Origin: Flavobacteriaceae bacterium
Lineage (GTDB): Bacteria; Bacteroidota; Bacteroidia; Flavobacteriales; Flavobacteriaceae
Length of the DNA stretch: 35,897 bases
Reading direction: 5' to 3'
Assembly: GCA_018699935.1 (NCBI GenBank)
Contig: JABISF010000039.1
Location: 1-35,897, forward strand
Made by a program: the position numbers and the translations under genes. The notes beneath the pieces were generated by a model. The model saw nothing but the letters and a program-made list of their open reading frames with translations, was not told the origin of the DNA and made no database searches. Below are positions 24,217 to 33,103 of the stretch, piece by piece (within the stretch, counting starts at the first letter, position 1; every line of letters begins with the position of its first letter).

Positions 24217-26145
24217 ATGGCTAAAAAACCAACCGAAAAGGCAGCAGCCGAAAGTGCTGAGCCTTCAAAAGCTGCGGCAGAAGACACCACAGCAAAAACC
24301 ACCAACGAAACCCTAGCTGTAGAAAATGAATCTTCAGAAGCAGCAGTCTCAGTAGATGTTGCCGTTGTTGAAGATACCAAAACTTCAGAAGCTGACACCC
24401 AAAATGCGCAAGCGGAATTTCTTGAAAATTTCAACTGGCACAACTATCAAGAAGGGATTGATGTGATTGAAGATACCCAATTGGTAGAATTTGAAAAACT
24501 TGTTAAAGAAAATTTTGTTGAAACTGCAGGAGCCGACGTGATTGAAGGTGTAGTAGTTTATATGACAGAACGCGAAGCGATTATCGACATCAATGCGAAA
24601 TCGGAAGGTGTAATTTCTTTAAATGAATTTCGTTATAACCCCGATCTTAAAGTAGGAGACAAGGTTGAAGTAATTGTGGATACCCGTGAAGACCGTACCG
24701 GTCAATTGGTTTTATCCCACCGAAAAGCTCGTGTAATCAAAGCTTGGGATCGTGTCAACAATGCGCACGACAATGCCGAGATCGTGAATGGATTCATCAA
24801 ATGTAGAACCAAAGGAGGAATGATAGTCGATGTATTTGGCATCGAAGCGTTCTTGCCAGGCTCGCAAATAGATGTTAAACCCATCCGCGACTACGATCAA
24901 TATGTCAATAAAACCATGGAATTCAAGGTCGTTAAGATCAATCACGAATTTAAAAACGTGGTGGTTTCTCACAAAGCACTTATTGAGGCTGACATTGAGG
25001 AACAGAAAAAAGAGATCATCGGTCAATTGGAAAAAGGACAAGTATTGGAAGGTATTGTCAAAAACATCACTTCTTACGGGGTATTTATCGACCTTGGAGG
25101 TGTAGATGGATTGATTCACATCACCGACCTTTCTTGGAGTCGTATCAACCACCCCAACGAGATTTTGGAATTAGACCAAAAACTCAATGTGGTAATTCTT
25201 GATTTTGACGATAATAAATCACGTATTCAATTAGGACTTAAGCAATTGAGCGACCACCCATGGGATCGCCTTCCAGACACTGTAAAAGAAGGTGAAAAAG
25301 TAAAAGGGAAAGTTGTTGTCATAGCGGATTACGGTGCTTTTGTAGAAGTAGAAGAAGGCGTAGAAGGATTGGTGCACGTTTCTGAAATGTCTTGGTCTAC
25401 GCATTTGCGTTCTGCACAAGACTTTGTCAACATTGGTGATGAAATCGAAGCCGTTGTTCTTTCTTTAGATCGCGAATCTCGTAAAATGTCTCTTGGAATT
25501 AAGCAAATGACCGCTGATCCATGGACCGATATTACTTCCAAATACCCCATTGGTTCCAAACATACCGGATTGGTGCGCAACTTCACCAACTTTGGTGTGT
25601 TCATCGAATTGGAAGAAGGAATTGACGGACTTGTTTATATCTCCGACTTGTCGTGGACTAAAAAAGTAAAACATCCTTCTGAAGTGCTAACCTTGGGAGA
25701 AACCATTGAAGTGGTTGTCCTTGAATTGGATGTAGAAGGAAGAAAATTGAGTTTAGGACACAAACAAACCAAAGACAATCCTTGGGATAAATACGAAAAA
25801 GAATTTGGATTAGATTCTATTCATACAACCAGTTTGACAGAAATTGTTGACAAAGGAGCGACCATCGTTTTTAATGATGACATCACTGCCTTTGTTCCTT
25901 CGCGTCATATGGAAAAAGAAGACGGATCCAAATTGGCAAAAGGAGAAGAAGCACAATTCAAAGTGATTGAATTCAACAAAGAATTCAAAAGAGTTGTGGC
26001 CTCACACACTGCCATTTTCAGAGAGCAAGAAGCCATGAATTTGAAACGCGCCAGCAAAAAAGTTTCTGCATCGAATGCAGAAAAAACTACGCTGGGTGAT
26101 TTGGATGCCTTGGCCAATCTTAAAGAGCAGATGGATAATGAATAA
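24217..26145 (+). CDS. rpsA: 30S ribosomal protein S1
   Basis: S1 binds mRNA and helps load it on the 30S subunit. The 642-residue protein has an Ala/Glu/Thr-rich N-terminal extension of about 70 residues, longer than in E. coli S1, then six S1 RNA-binding repeats at roughly 105-170, 185-255, 270-340, 355-425, 440-515 and 530-600. The repeats in the middle are clearest (EGIVKNITSYGVFIDLGGVDG, GKVVVIADYGAFVEV, GLVRNFTNFGVFIEL). It has a strong promoter, a long leader and a strong terminator, so it is monocistronic. In Bacteroidota, where Shine-Dalgarno sequences are rare, S1 may matter more for initiation; that is inference. Confidence 0.96.
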   Translation: MAKKPTEKAAAESAEPSKAAAEDTTAKTTNETLAVENESSEAAVSVDVAVVEDTKTSEADTQNAQAEFLENFNWHNYQEGIDVIEDTQLVEFEKLVKENFVETAGADVIEGVVVYMTEREAIIDINAKSEGVISLNEFRYNPDLKVGDKVEVIVDTREDRTGQLVLSHRKARVIKAWDRVNNAHDNAEIVNGFIKCRTKGGMIVDVFGIEAFLPGSQIDVKPIRDYDQYVNKTMEFKVVKINHEFKNVVVSHKALIEADIEEQKKEIIGQLEKGQVLEGIVKNITSYGVFIDLGGVDGLIHITDLSWSRINHPNEILELDQKLNVVILDFDDNKSRIQLGLKQLSDHPWDRLPDTVKEGEKVKGKVVVIADYGAFVEVEEGVEGLVHVSEMSWSTHLRSAQDFVNIGDEIEAVVLSLDRESRKMSLGIKQMTADPWTDITSKYPIGSKHTGLVRNFTNFGVFIELEEGIDGLVYISDLSWTKKVKHPSEVLTLGETIEVVVLELDVEGRKLSLGHKQTKDNPWDKYEKEFGLDSIHTTSLTEIVDKGATIVFNDDITAFVPSRHMEKEDGSKLAKGEEAQFKVIEFNKEFKRVVASHTAIFREQEAMNLKRASKKVSASNAEKTTLGDLDALANLKEQMDNE

Positions 26146-26167
26146 TCATTTCATCGGCTTGCCTATA

Positions 26168-26195
26168 AAAACCCTCCTTTCGGAGGGTTTTTTTT
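26168..26195 (+). terminator. intrinsic terminator of rpsA
   Basis: ACCCTCC (26171-26177) pairs with GGAGGGT (26182-26188) around a TTTC loop, extended by A/T pairs and followed by a T run to 26195. It is a textbook terminator 22 nt after the stop codon. The pyrR promoter starts right behind it. Confidence 0.9.
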
Positions 26196-26215
26196 ATTAT
26201 GTTGATTGAAAACAA

Positions 26216-26223
26216 TACTTTTG
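26216..26223 (+). promoter_or_regulatory. -7 box for pyrR
   Basis: TACTTTTG matches TAnnTTTG and ends 15 nt before the pyrR ATG at 26239. The alternative TTG start at 26206 lies upstream of this box and is rejected. The leader is too short for a PyrR-type attenuator. Confidence 0.6.
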
Positions 26224-26238
26224 TACAATATTCCAACG

Positions 26239-26796
26239 ATGAGCCAAAAAATATTGCTTAGCGAAAAAAAAGTCAGCATCATTTTACATCGTTTGTCTTG
26301 CCAACTCATCGAACGCCATCTCGATTTTACCAACACCGTTATGGTGGGGATTCAACCCCGCGGGATATACTTGTTGGAGCGTTTGGTAGCACTATTAAAA
26401 GAAAAAAAACCGAGCATTAGCCTGCAAACAGGAAAGCTTGACACCACCTTTTTTAGAGACGATTTTCGTCGCAGCGAAAAACCCTTAGCTGCCAATTCCA
26501 CAGAAATGCACCTATCCATTGAAGGAAAATCGGTGGTTTTGATCGATGATGTTTTATTTACCGGGCGCAGTATTCGGGCTGCACTCACAGCAATAGACTC
26601 CTATGGAAGACCCAAAGCCATCGAGCTTCTCGTTCTTGTAGATCGGCGATTCAGTCGGCATTTGCCCATACAACCGGATTATTTGGGGGCTCAAATCGAT
26701 GCTTTGCAAGGCGATCGTGTCAAAGTGGTTTGGTCGGATAAAGGAAAAGGCGATATTGTTTATTTAGAAGAAAAAGAAACGGAAAATGAGGTATAA
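26239..26796 (+). CDS. pyrR: PyrR bifunctional protein (pyr regulator / uracil phosphoribosyltransferase)
   Basis: The 185-residue protein belongs to the PyrR family: in Firmicutes it binds pyr mRNA leaders in response to UMP and also has uracil phosphoribosyltransferase activity. The PRPP-binding signature VVLIDDVLFTGRS lies at about 99-111, and the GIQPRGIYL and LVDRRFSRHLPIQPDYLG segments are typical. It is followed after 21 nt by pyrB. With no room for an attenuator in front of pyrR, its role here may be mainly salvage, or regulation elsewhere. That is inference. Confidence 0.92.
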   Translation: MSQKILLSEKKVSIILHRLSCQLIERHLDFTNTVMVGIQPRGIYLLERLVALLKEKKPSISLQTGKLDTTFFRDDFRRSEKPLAANSTEMHLSIEGKSVVLIDDVLFTGRSIRAALTAIDSYGRPKAIELLVLVDRRFSRHLPIQPDYLGAQIDALQGDRVKVVWSDKGKGDIVYLEEKETENEV

Positions 26797-26817
26797 ATCA
26801 GCCACCCCTAATAATTC

Positions 26818-27756
26818 ATGAAAACATTAAGTGTATCGCATTTACTGGGCATCAAATATCTTCAATTGGAAGATTTACATTTAATTTTTGAAACGGCAAC
26901 TCATTTTAAAGAAGTCATCAATCGTCCGATAAAAAAAGTCCCCAGTTTAAGAGACATCACCATTGCTAATTTATTCTTTGAAAACAGTACCCGCACCAAA
27001 CTCTCCTTTGAATTGGCGGAAAAGCGTCTGAGTGCCGATGTCATCAATTTTTCAGCAGCACAGTCTTCCGTAAAAAAGGGCGAAACCTTAATCGATACCG
27101 TCAATAATATTTTGGCGATGAAAGTGGATATGGTGGTCATTCGGCATCCCAATCCCGGAGCAGCACATTTTCTTTCGAAGCATGTCAAATCCTGTATTAT
27201 CAATGCGGGTGACGGCACCCACGAACACCCCACCCAAGCCCTGCTGGATGCCTATTCACTTTTGGAAAAATGGGGCGATTTAAAAGGCAAACGCATCGCT
27301 ATAGTTGGGGATATTTTGCATTCCAGAGTTGCCTTGTCCAATATTTATGCGCTCCAAATGTTGGGTGCCGAAGTACGTCTTTGTGCCCCAAAATCACTCT
27401 TGCCCAAACATATTAAGGAATTGGGTGTTAGCACATCTTACGATCTGGAGCAGACGCTGCGCTGGTGCGATGCCGCCAATATGCTTCGGGTACAAAACGA
27501 GCGGATGGATTTGGGTTATTTTCCCTCTACTCGAGAATACAGCCAGTCTTTTGGATTGAACGGAAATTTGCTAAAAAAATTGCGCAAAGAAATAGTCATT
27601 TTGCATCCAGGACCCATCAATCGCGGAGTTGAAATCACCAGCGAAGTGGCCGACTCTTCCCAAGCCATCATCTTGGATCAGGTGGAAAATGGGGTAGCCA
27701 TACGTATGGCAATTATTTACCTTTTGGCCGCTAAACTCAATATCCCCATTCAATGA
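26818..27756 (+). CDS. pyrB: aspartate carbamoyltransferase catalytic chain
   Basis: PyrB condenses aspartate with carbamoyl phosphate, the committed step of pyrimidine synthesis. It has 312 residues, complete. The carbamoyl-phosphate loop FFENSTRT is at residues 53-60, HPTQALLD in the middle, and HPGPINRGVE near the C-terminus holds the aspartate-binding residues. There is no regulatory chain gene (pyrI) nearby. It is followed by a small protein gene with an ATGA overlap and then rnz. The rest of the pyr pathway is not in the window. Confidence 0.96.
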   Translation: MKTLSVSHLLGIKYLQLEDLHLIFETATHFKEVINRPIKKVPSLRDITIANLFFENSTRTKLSFELAEKRLSADVINFSAAQSSVKKGETLIDTVNNILAMKVDMVVIRHPNPGAAHFLSKHVKSCIINAGDGTHEHPTQALLDAYSLLEKWGDLKGKRIAIVGDILHSRVALSNIYALQMLGAEVRLCAPKSLLPKHIKELGVSTSYDLEQTLRWCDAANMLRVQNERMDLGYFPSTREYSQSFGLNGNLLKKLRKEIVILHPGPINRGVEITSEVADSSQAIILDQVENGVAIRMAIIYLLAAKLNIPIQ

Positions 27757-28070
27757 TGGAAACGCTAGACAATGGAGCTGTTTATTATGAAATCACTTCA
27801 AATTTTGAGGGATTACCTCTTTTTTTCGAAGAATTTAAAACGCAAGCACCCACGGACTTAATTTTAGATTGTACTTCATCTGGACTTCCCACTTTAGCGA
27901 CTTTACAACCGTTGCTGAATCATCAACAACAGCAAGAACGCCAATTGGTTCTTGTAATTCCCGTAGAACAAGACCATTTCTCCGATCAGGACATCGTTAC
28001 CGTTCCCACCAAAACAGAGGCCTCCGATTTTATTGATTTTGAAATTATGCAACGCGATCTAGATTTTTGA
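27753..28070 (+). CDS. conserved small protein between pyrB and rnz
   Basis: The 105-residue acidic protein has no catalytic motif that I recognise. The pattern of a short strand (VYYEI), a helix, a hydrophobic strand (DLILDC), another helix and a strand (LVLVIP), ending in a VPTKTEASDFIDFEIMQRDL tail, suggests a small alpha/beta fold, perhaps STAS-like. I recall related proteins in the same place in other flavobacteria, sometimes mislabelled as ribonuclease Z. The ATG overlaps the pyrB stop (ATGA), and the stop is 1 nt before the rnz ATG pair. No function is assigned. Confidence 0.75.
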   Translation: MMETLDNGAVYYEITSNFEGLPLFFEEFKTQAPTDLILDCTSSGLPTLATLQPLLNHQQQQERQLVLVIPVEQDHFSDQDIVTVPTKTEASDFIDFEIMQRDLDF

Positions 28071-28074
28071 TATG

Positions 28075-28980
28075 ATGCAACTCACCATTTTGGGCTGTCA
28101 TTCGGCAACACCTAGAGAAAATAAACATACGACTTCACAGCTGCTCGAAATGAGCGGCCATCTTTTTTTGATTGATTGTGGAGAAGGAACACAAATTCAA
28201 TTGCGAAAAACTAAGGCGAAGTTTGCCCGCATTCAGCATATTTTTATTTCGCACTTGCACGGCGATCATTTCTATGGACTCATTGGATTGATCAGTAGTT
28301 TCCGCTTGTTGGGGAGAACCGCAGAGTTGCATGTTTATGGTCCCAAGGGCATAAAAGAAATTATTACGTTGCAGCTCAAATTAGCCAAATCTTGGACGGA
28401 CTATCCCTTACATTTTCATGAATTGACTTCGGACAGCAGCACGCTTGTCTTTGAAGACGATCGGCTGACGGTACACACCCTCCCCTTGCAACACCGCATT
28501 TATACCAACGGCTTTTTGTTTGCCGAAAAGGAAGGACTTCGAAAGATCAATACCGAGGTTTTGGCGGATGAGCCGCTGGAATCTTTTCACTATCACCAGT
28601 TGCAACAGGGAAAGGATATTGTTTTAGATTCTGGGAAAACACTAGCAAACGAAGCGGTTACCTTACCGCCCCTACCCCCAAAACGATATGCCTATTGTAG
28701 TGATACATCTTATTTAGAAACTTTGATTCCTTTGGTTCAGGGTGTTGATTTATTATATCACGAAGCCACCTTTTTGGAGCGTCATTCCGATTTGGCAGAA
28801 GCCACCCAACACAGCACTGTACGACAAGCCGCACAAATCGCAAAAGCCGCTGGGGTCAAAACATTAATGGTGGGCCACTATTCGAATCGCTACAAGGATA
28901 AAATGGAATTTATAAAGGAGGGAGAAAGCGTTTTTCCAAATATAATTTTGGCAGAAGATTTAAAAACCGTTTCCATTTGA
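28075..28980 (+). CDS. rnz: ribonuclease Z
   Basis: This metallo-beta-lactamase-fold endonuclease trims the 3' ends of tRNA precursors that lack an encoded CCA; the tRNA-Lys gene in this window lacks one. It has 301 residues, the short form. The zinc motif is H60-L-H62-G-D64-H65, followed by YCSDTSY with the aspartate and a late conserved histidine in VGHYSNRY. There are two adjacent ATGs (28072 and 28075). I use the second (MQLTILGC), which fits the family's usual N-terminus. Confidence 0.94.
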   Translation: MQLTILGCHSATPRENKHTTSQLLEMSGHLFLIDCGEGTQIQLRKTKAKFARIQHIFISHLHGDHFYGLIGLISSFRLLGRTAELHVYGPKGIKEIITLQLKLAKSWTDYPLHFHELTSDSSTLVFEDDRLTVHTLPLQHRIYTNGFLFAEKEGLRKINTEVLADEPLESFHYHQLQQGKDIVLDSGKTLANEAVTLPPLPPKRYAYCSDTSYLETLIPLVQGVDLLYHEATFLERHSDLAEATQHSTVRQAAQIAKAAGVKTLMVGHYSNRYKDKMEFIKEGESVFPNIILAEDLKTVSI

Positions 28981-29010
28981 ACCCAAGAGGTTGTAAATTG
29001 CAATTTGATT

Positions 29011-29655
29011 ATGAAGGAAAATTTAGGACATCTACGTAAATCCTATCAAAAGAGTAGCTTAGAGCTTTCGGATGTGGGAACATCCCCTTTGGAATTATTT
29101 CAAAAATGGTTTGAAATGGCCAAGATGGATCCTGCCGTAGAAGAAGTCAATGCAATGTCCTTGGCGACCTTGGGAACAGACGGTTTTCCAAAATCTCGAA
29201 TTGTATTGCTCAAGTCTTTTAGTGCGGAAGGATTTGTCTTTTTCACCAATTACGACAGTGAAAAAGGACTTGCCATAGCTCAACATCCACAGGTGGGTTT
29301 GACCTTTTTTTGGCCTTCGTTGGAACGTCAAGTCATCATCAAAGGCCGGGCATCAAAAATCGCTACTGAGGAGTCGGACACCTATTTTCAAAGCCGTCCC
29401 AAAGGAAGCCAGTTGGGAGCTCTAGTCTCCAAACAAAGTCAAGAAATTCCGAACCGAGCGGTGTTGGACGAAGCATTAAAACGTTTGGAAAAACAATATG
29501 AAGCGCTTCCTATTAGCCGACCTCAAAATTGGGGAGGATACATGATAGCCCCACGAAGCATTGAGTTTTGGCAGGGAAGACCCAACCGATTGCACGATCG
29601 AATACTTGCGCGTTGGGATGGAGAACAATGGAATTCCGTGCGATTATCACCATAG
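29011..29655 (+). CDS. pdxH: pyridoxamine 5'-phosphate oxidase
   Basis: PdxH oxidises pyridoxine or pyridoxamine 5'-phosphate to pyridoxal 5'-phosphate with FMN and oxygen. It has 214 residues, full length. Recognised segments are the FMN-binding SRIVLLK and FFTNYDSEKG, WPSLERQV, SQLGA with its QS..I follow-up, and the C-terminal dimerisation motif RPNRLHDR. I use the ATG at 29011, since the upstream TTG adds only two residues. It is 30 nt after rnz and 9 nt before sixA, so it may be cotranscribed with either. Confidence 0.95.
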   Translation: MKENLGHLRKSYQKSSLELSDVGTSPLELFQKWFEMAKMDPAVEEVNAMSLATLGTDGFPKSRIVLLKSFSAEGFVFFTNYDSEKGLAIAQHPQVGLTFFWPSLERQVIIKGRASKIATEESDTYFQSRPKGSQLGALVSKQSQEIPNRAVLDEALKRLEKQYEALPISRPQNWGGYMIAPRSIEFWQGRPNRLHDRILARWDGEQWNSVRLSP

Positions 29656-29664
29656 AGAACAAGG

Positions 29665-30150
29665 ATGAAAGAACTTATTTTACTCCGGCACGCCAAATCT
29701 TCTTGGGACTATGCAGTGGCTGATCGGGATCGGGTGTTGCAAGAAAAGGGGATTCAACGGATCATCAACGTTGCCACCCAAAGTGCCCATATCTTTGAGG
29801 GGGTAGAGGTGGTTATTTCGAGTCCTGCCATCCGGGCTTTACACACGGCCACTTTATTAATTAAAACACTACAGCTTCCCTTTTCGCTGCTAAAAGTCAA
29901 CGAGACCCTTTATACCTTTGACGCTGCTCAATTGATTGATTTTATTCATCAATTGGATGACAGCCACAACAAAGTTGTTCTAGTGGGACATAATCCTGCT
30001 TTTACGGATGTCGCTGCACACTTTGGGGATCAACCCGAAAAACATCTATCAACGGCAGCTTGGGCAAGAATACGTTTTGAAAACGCAGATTGGAAAACAC
30101 TTCTAAAAGGACAGATACAATACGGAATTCCTAATGAATTATTGAGCTAA
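29665..30150 (+). CDS. sixA: SixA-family phosphohistidine phosphatase
   Basis: This 161-residue protein of the histidine phosphatase superfamily has the catalytic LLRHAKSSW (R8-H9) and a second histidine in VGHNPAF near 109. E. coli SixA removes phosphate from histidine in phosphotransfer domains. Its stop codon and the ppk start share one base (TAATG), so translation is likely coupled. PPK1 itself passes through a phosphohistidine, so a functional link is possible but not shown. General SixA-like phosphatases can also act on small molecules. Confidence 0.87.
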   Translation: MKELILLRHAKSSWDYAVADRDRVLQEKGIQRIINVATQSAHIFEGVEVVISSPAIRALHTATLLIKTLQLPFSLLKVNETLYTFDAAQLIDFIHQLDDSHNKVVLVGHNPAFTDVAAHFGDQPEKHLSTAAWARIRFENADWKTLLKGQIQYGIPNELLS

Positions 30151-32210
30151 TGAAGGTAAATGAACGCTATATAAACCGAGAATTGAGTTGGTTGGATTTT
30201 AATGCCCGTGTTCTGCAAGAAGCCGCTGACGAAACCGTTCCTTTACTAGAACGCCTCCGTTTTATTGGGATTTTTTCTAATAACTTGGATGAGTTTTTTC
30301 AAGTTCGTTATGCCGCTGTGCAACGGATAGCACAATCGGAGATGAGTGGGAAAAAGGTTTTGGGTGGAACAGAAGCTTCCGGCCTCTTAAAAAAAATTAC
30401 CAAAAAAGTCATTGCACAGCAAAAAAGGAGCAATGAGATTTTAGAACAAATCGAATACAAGCTCACCCAAGAGCACATCTACTTCATCAACGAAAAGGAA
30501 GTACTGCCAGAACACGAAATTTTTCTAAAAGAATACTTTATTCAAAAAGTGAGTCCCGCCCTGATGACCATCATTATTTCAGATGAATTTGAACAGGATT
30601 TTTCGGCCAATTTGGCTTTTTTGGCGGTGAAATTGACATTAAAAGATTCGGAGATCAACAAAAAAACTCCTTTTGCGCTCATTGAAATTCCAAAAGAATT
30701 GGATCGTTTTATACGTTTGCCCAAAATAGGTGACAAGCAGTACATCATGATTTTAGATGATTTGATCCGCTATCACTTTCATCTGATCTTTAATTTTTTC
30801 GATTATGAGCAAATTGAAGCCCACATGATCAAAGTGACGCGCGATGCAGAGCTGGACATGGAAGGGGATGTGTCGAAGAGTTATATCAACAAAATTATCG
30901 AAAGTGTGCGCGATCGTCTTTTAGCGGAACCGGTGCGCTTGGTTTACGATAAGGAAATTGCGAAGGATACCCTTAGTGTATTCAAGAAAAAAATTGGTAT
31001 GGACAGTTCCGACAGTCTTATTCCCGGGGGACGTTACCACCACCGTAGAGATTTTATGAAATTTCCTAGACTGGATCGGAAAGATTTGCAGTACGAACCC
31101 ATTCAATCCCTTCCTATTCCGGGCTTGTCTTTGGAGGCGAGTATTGTTAAAGCCATTGAAAAAAAGGATTACTTACTTTACACCCCCTATCATAGCTTCT
31201 CTTATGTTGTTAAATTCTTGCGTGAAGCCGCTTTAGATCCTGATGTAAAAACCATTAAAATCACGATTTATCGTTTGGCGGAGATTTCTAATGTGGCTAG
31301 TTCCTTGATTAATGCTGCCAAAAATGGAAAAAAGGTTTTGGTGCAAATCGAGTTACAAGCGCGCTTTGATGAGGCGAACAACATTACTTATGCAGCACAA
31401 TTGGAAGCTGCAGGCGTGGAACTGATCTTTGGAATCCACGGATTAAAAGTACATTCCAAAATTTGTGTGATTGAAAAGATGGTCGACGGAAAACGCCGTA
31501 AGTACGGTTTTATAAGTACCGGAAACTTCAACGAAGTCACTTCTGAAATTTATACGGATTACACCCTCTTTACGGCCAATCAAAAAATATTGAAAGAAGT
31601 CAACAAAGTGTTTAACTTCCTTCAGGTGCACTATAAATTAAAAAAGTACAAGCATTTAATTGTTTCTCCGCATTACACCCGCTCCAATTTGATTCGGATG
31701 ATAGAGCAAGAAATCATTAATATAAAAGCAGGGAAAAAGGCTGCAATTCATTTAAAGTTGAATGCCATTACAAATTTTAACATCATCGAAAAACTGTATG
31801 AAGCCAGTAATGCGGGTGTTCCTATTCGTATGATCGTTCGGGGGATTTGTTCCTTAATCCCTGGCGTGGAGGGTATGAGTAAAAATATTGAAGTCATCAG
31901 TGTGGTCGATAAATTTTTGGAACACTCCAGAGTTTATTGGTTTGAGAATGCCGGAGAAAACAAGGTGTATATTTCTTCTGCGGATTTTATGACACGAAAT
32001 ATTGAAAACCGGGTTGAAGTGGCCGTACCCATTTACGATCAAGAGCTTCAAAAGCAGATAAAAGATGTTTTTGAAATCTGTTGGAATGATGGTGTCAAAG
32101 CCCGTCATATCAATGGCGCGATGCAAAATGTGTTGCCAAAATTCAAGAAAAACGCCAAGCGTTCCCAGTGGGAAATCTACGATTATTACAAAAACGGTTT
32201 AGAATCATGA
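30150..32210 (+). CDS. ppk1: polyphosphate kinase 1
   Basis: PPK1 makes inorganic polyphosphate from the gamma phosphate of ATP, reversibly. The 686-residue chain has the N domain (NRELSWLDFNARVLQEA), the head domain, and two phospholipase-D-like C-terminal domains. H435 (LKVHSK) and H592 (LEHSR) correspond to the autophosphorylated histidine and the second catalytic histidine of the E. coli enzyme, even in numbering. It shares one base with sixA and overlaps ppx by ATGA, forming a compact operon for synthesis and breakdown of polyphosphate. Confidence 0.97.
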   Translation: MKVNERYINRELSWLDFNARVLQEAADETVPLLERLRFIGIFSNNLDEFFQVRYAAVQRIAQSEMSGKKVLGGTEASGLLKKITKKVIAQQKRSNEILEQIEYKLTQEHIYFINEKEVLPEHEIFLKEYFIQKVSPALMTIIISDEFEQDFSANLAFLAVKLTLKDSEINKKTPFALIEIPKELDRFIRLPKIGDKQYIMILDDLIRYHFHLIFNFFDYEQIEAHMIKVTRDAELDMEGDVSKSYINKIIESVRDRLLAEPVRLVYDKEIAKDTLSVFKKKIGMDSSDSLIPGGRYHHRRDFMKFPRLDRKDLQYEPIQSLPIPGLSLEASIVKAIEKKDYLLYTPYHSFSYVVKFLREAALDPDVKTIKITIYRLAEISNVASSLINAAKNGKKVLVQIELQARFDEANNITYAAQLEAAGVELIFGIHGLKVHSKICVIEKMVDGKRRKYGFISTGNFNEVTSEIYTDYTLFTANQKILKEVNKVFNFLQVHYKLKKYKHLIVSPHYTRSNLIRMIEQEIINIKAGKKAAIHLKLNAITNFNIIEKLYEASNAGVPIRMIVRGICSLIPGVEGMSKNIEVISVVDKFLEHSRVYWFENAGENKVYISSADFMTRNIENRVEVAVPIYDQELQKQIKDVFEICWNDGVKARHINGAMQNVLPKFKKNAKRSQWEIYDYYKNGLES

Positions 32211-33103
32211 AAATCAATAAATATGCTGCCATAGATATTGGATCCAATGCCGTTCGGATGTTGATTGCAAACGTGATTGATCGGGATGGGAAAAGATATT
32301 TTCAGAAAAATGCATTGGTACGCTTACCAATTCGTTTGGGCGAAGATTCTTTCACCTCGGGCGAAATCTCTTCCAAAAAGATCAATCGTATGGTGAAAAG
32401 TATGAAAGCCTTTAAGCACCTTATGAAAGTTCATGGTGTAAAAGACTACCGTGCCTATGCGACCTCCGCACTAAGAGAAGCCAACAACGGGCAGGTGGTG
32501 ATTGAAAATGTGTACAGAAAATCGGGGATTAAGATTGAAATTATAGACGGTAGAAAAGAAGCGAAAATCATTTCCAATGCCAAAGCCTTCAATACGCTCA
32601 ATATGGACAAAACCTATTTGTATGTCGATGTAGGTGGGGGGAGTACGGAATTCAGCATTCTTGAAAATGGGGAACGAATCGTTTCCAAATCCTTTAAAAT
32701 TGGTACGGTACGACTGTTAAACAATCTCGTTAGTGATAAGGTTTGGCAGGAAGTCAAAGCCTGGATTGAAAAACATACCGAACACTTTTCAAAAATTTAT
32801 ATTTTGGGCACCGGGGGAAACATCAATAAACTTTACAAAATGGCAGGCATCAAAGAAGGAAAACCCATTTCATTTCTCACCTTAAACGCGATTTACGAAA
32901 AGCTTTCCAAGATGAGCTATGAAGAGCGTATTGTAAATTTGGAACTCAATCCCGACCGCTCTGACGTTATCCTTCCTGCAACGCAAATCTATTTGAAAGC
33001 CTTGCGATGGAGTGGTGCTAAAGTAATATATGTACCGCAAATGGGGCTGTCCGACGGGATGATCCGCGCGATGGTAAAGAAGCATCCGATTAGCCGTGAA
33101 TAG
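32207..33103 (+). CDS. ppx: exopolyphosphatase, Ppx/GppA family
   Basis: The 298-residue protein has the ASKHA fold of Ppx/GppA phosphatases. Conserved parts are AAIDIGSNAVRM near the start, YATSALREA and the glycine-rich VDVGGGSTEFS at about 140-150. It is the short two-domain form without the C-terminal HD-like extension of E. coli Ppx. It either degrades polyphosphate or hydrolyses pppGpp; the operon with ppk favours the former. I use the ATG at 32207, in the ATGA overlap with ppk, rather than the longer frame inside ppk. The 3' end overlaps the convergent miaE by 14 bp. Confidence 0.92.
   Translation: MKINKYAAIDIGSNAVRMLIANVIDRDGKRYFQKNALVRLPIRLGEDSFTSGEISSKKINRMVKSMKAFKHLMKVHGVKDYRAYATSALREANNGQVVIENVYRKSGIKIEIIDGRKEAKIISNAKAFNTLNMDKTYLYVDVGGGSTEFSILENGERIVSKSFKIGTVRLLNNLVSDKVWQEVKAWIEKHTEHFSKIYILGTGGNINKLYKMAGIKEGKPISFLTLNAIYEKLSKMSYEERIVNLELNPDRSDVILPATQIYLKALRWSGAKVIYVPQMGLSDGMIRAMVKKHPISRE

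Noticed and set aside
32882-33089. C-terminal 70 residues of the uninterrupted miaE frame
   Set aside because: They are the antisense reading of ppx, follow an A9 tract, and exceed the family length; the out-of-frame ending at 33090 fits the family better.
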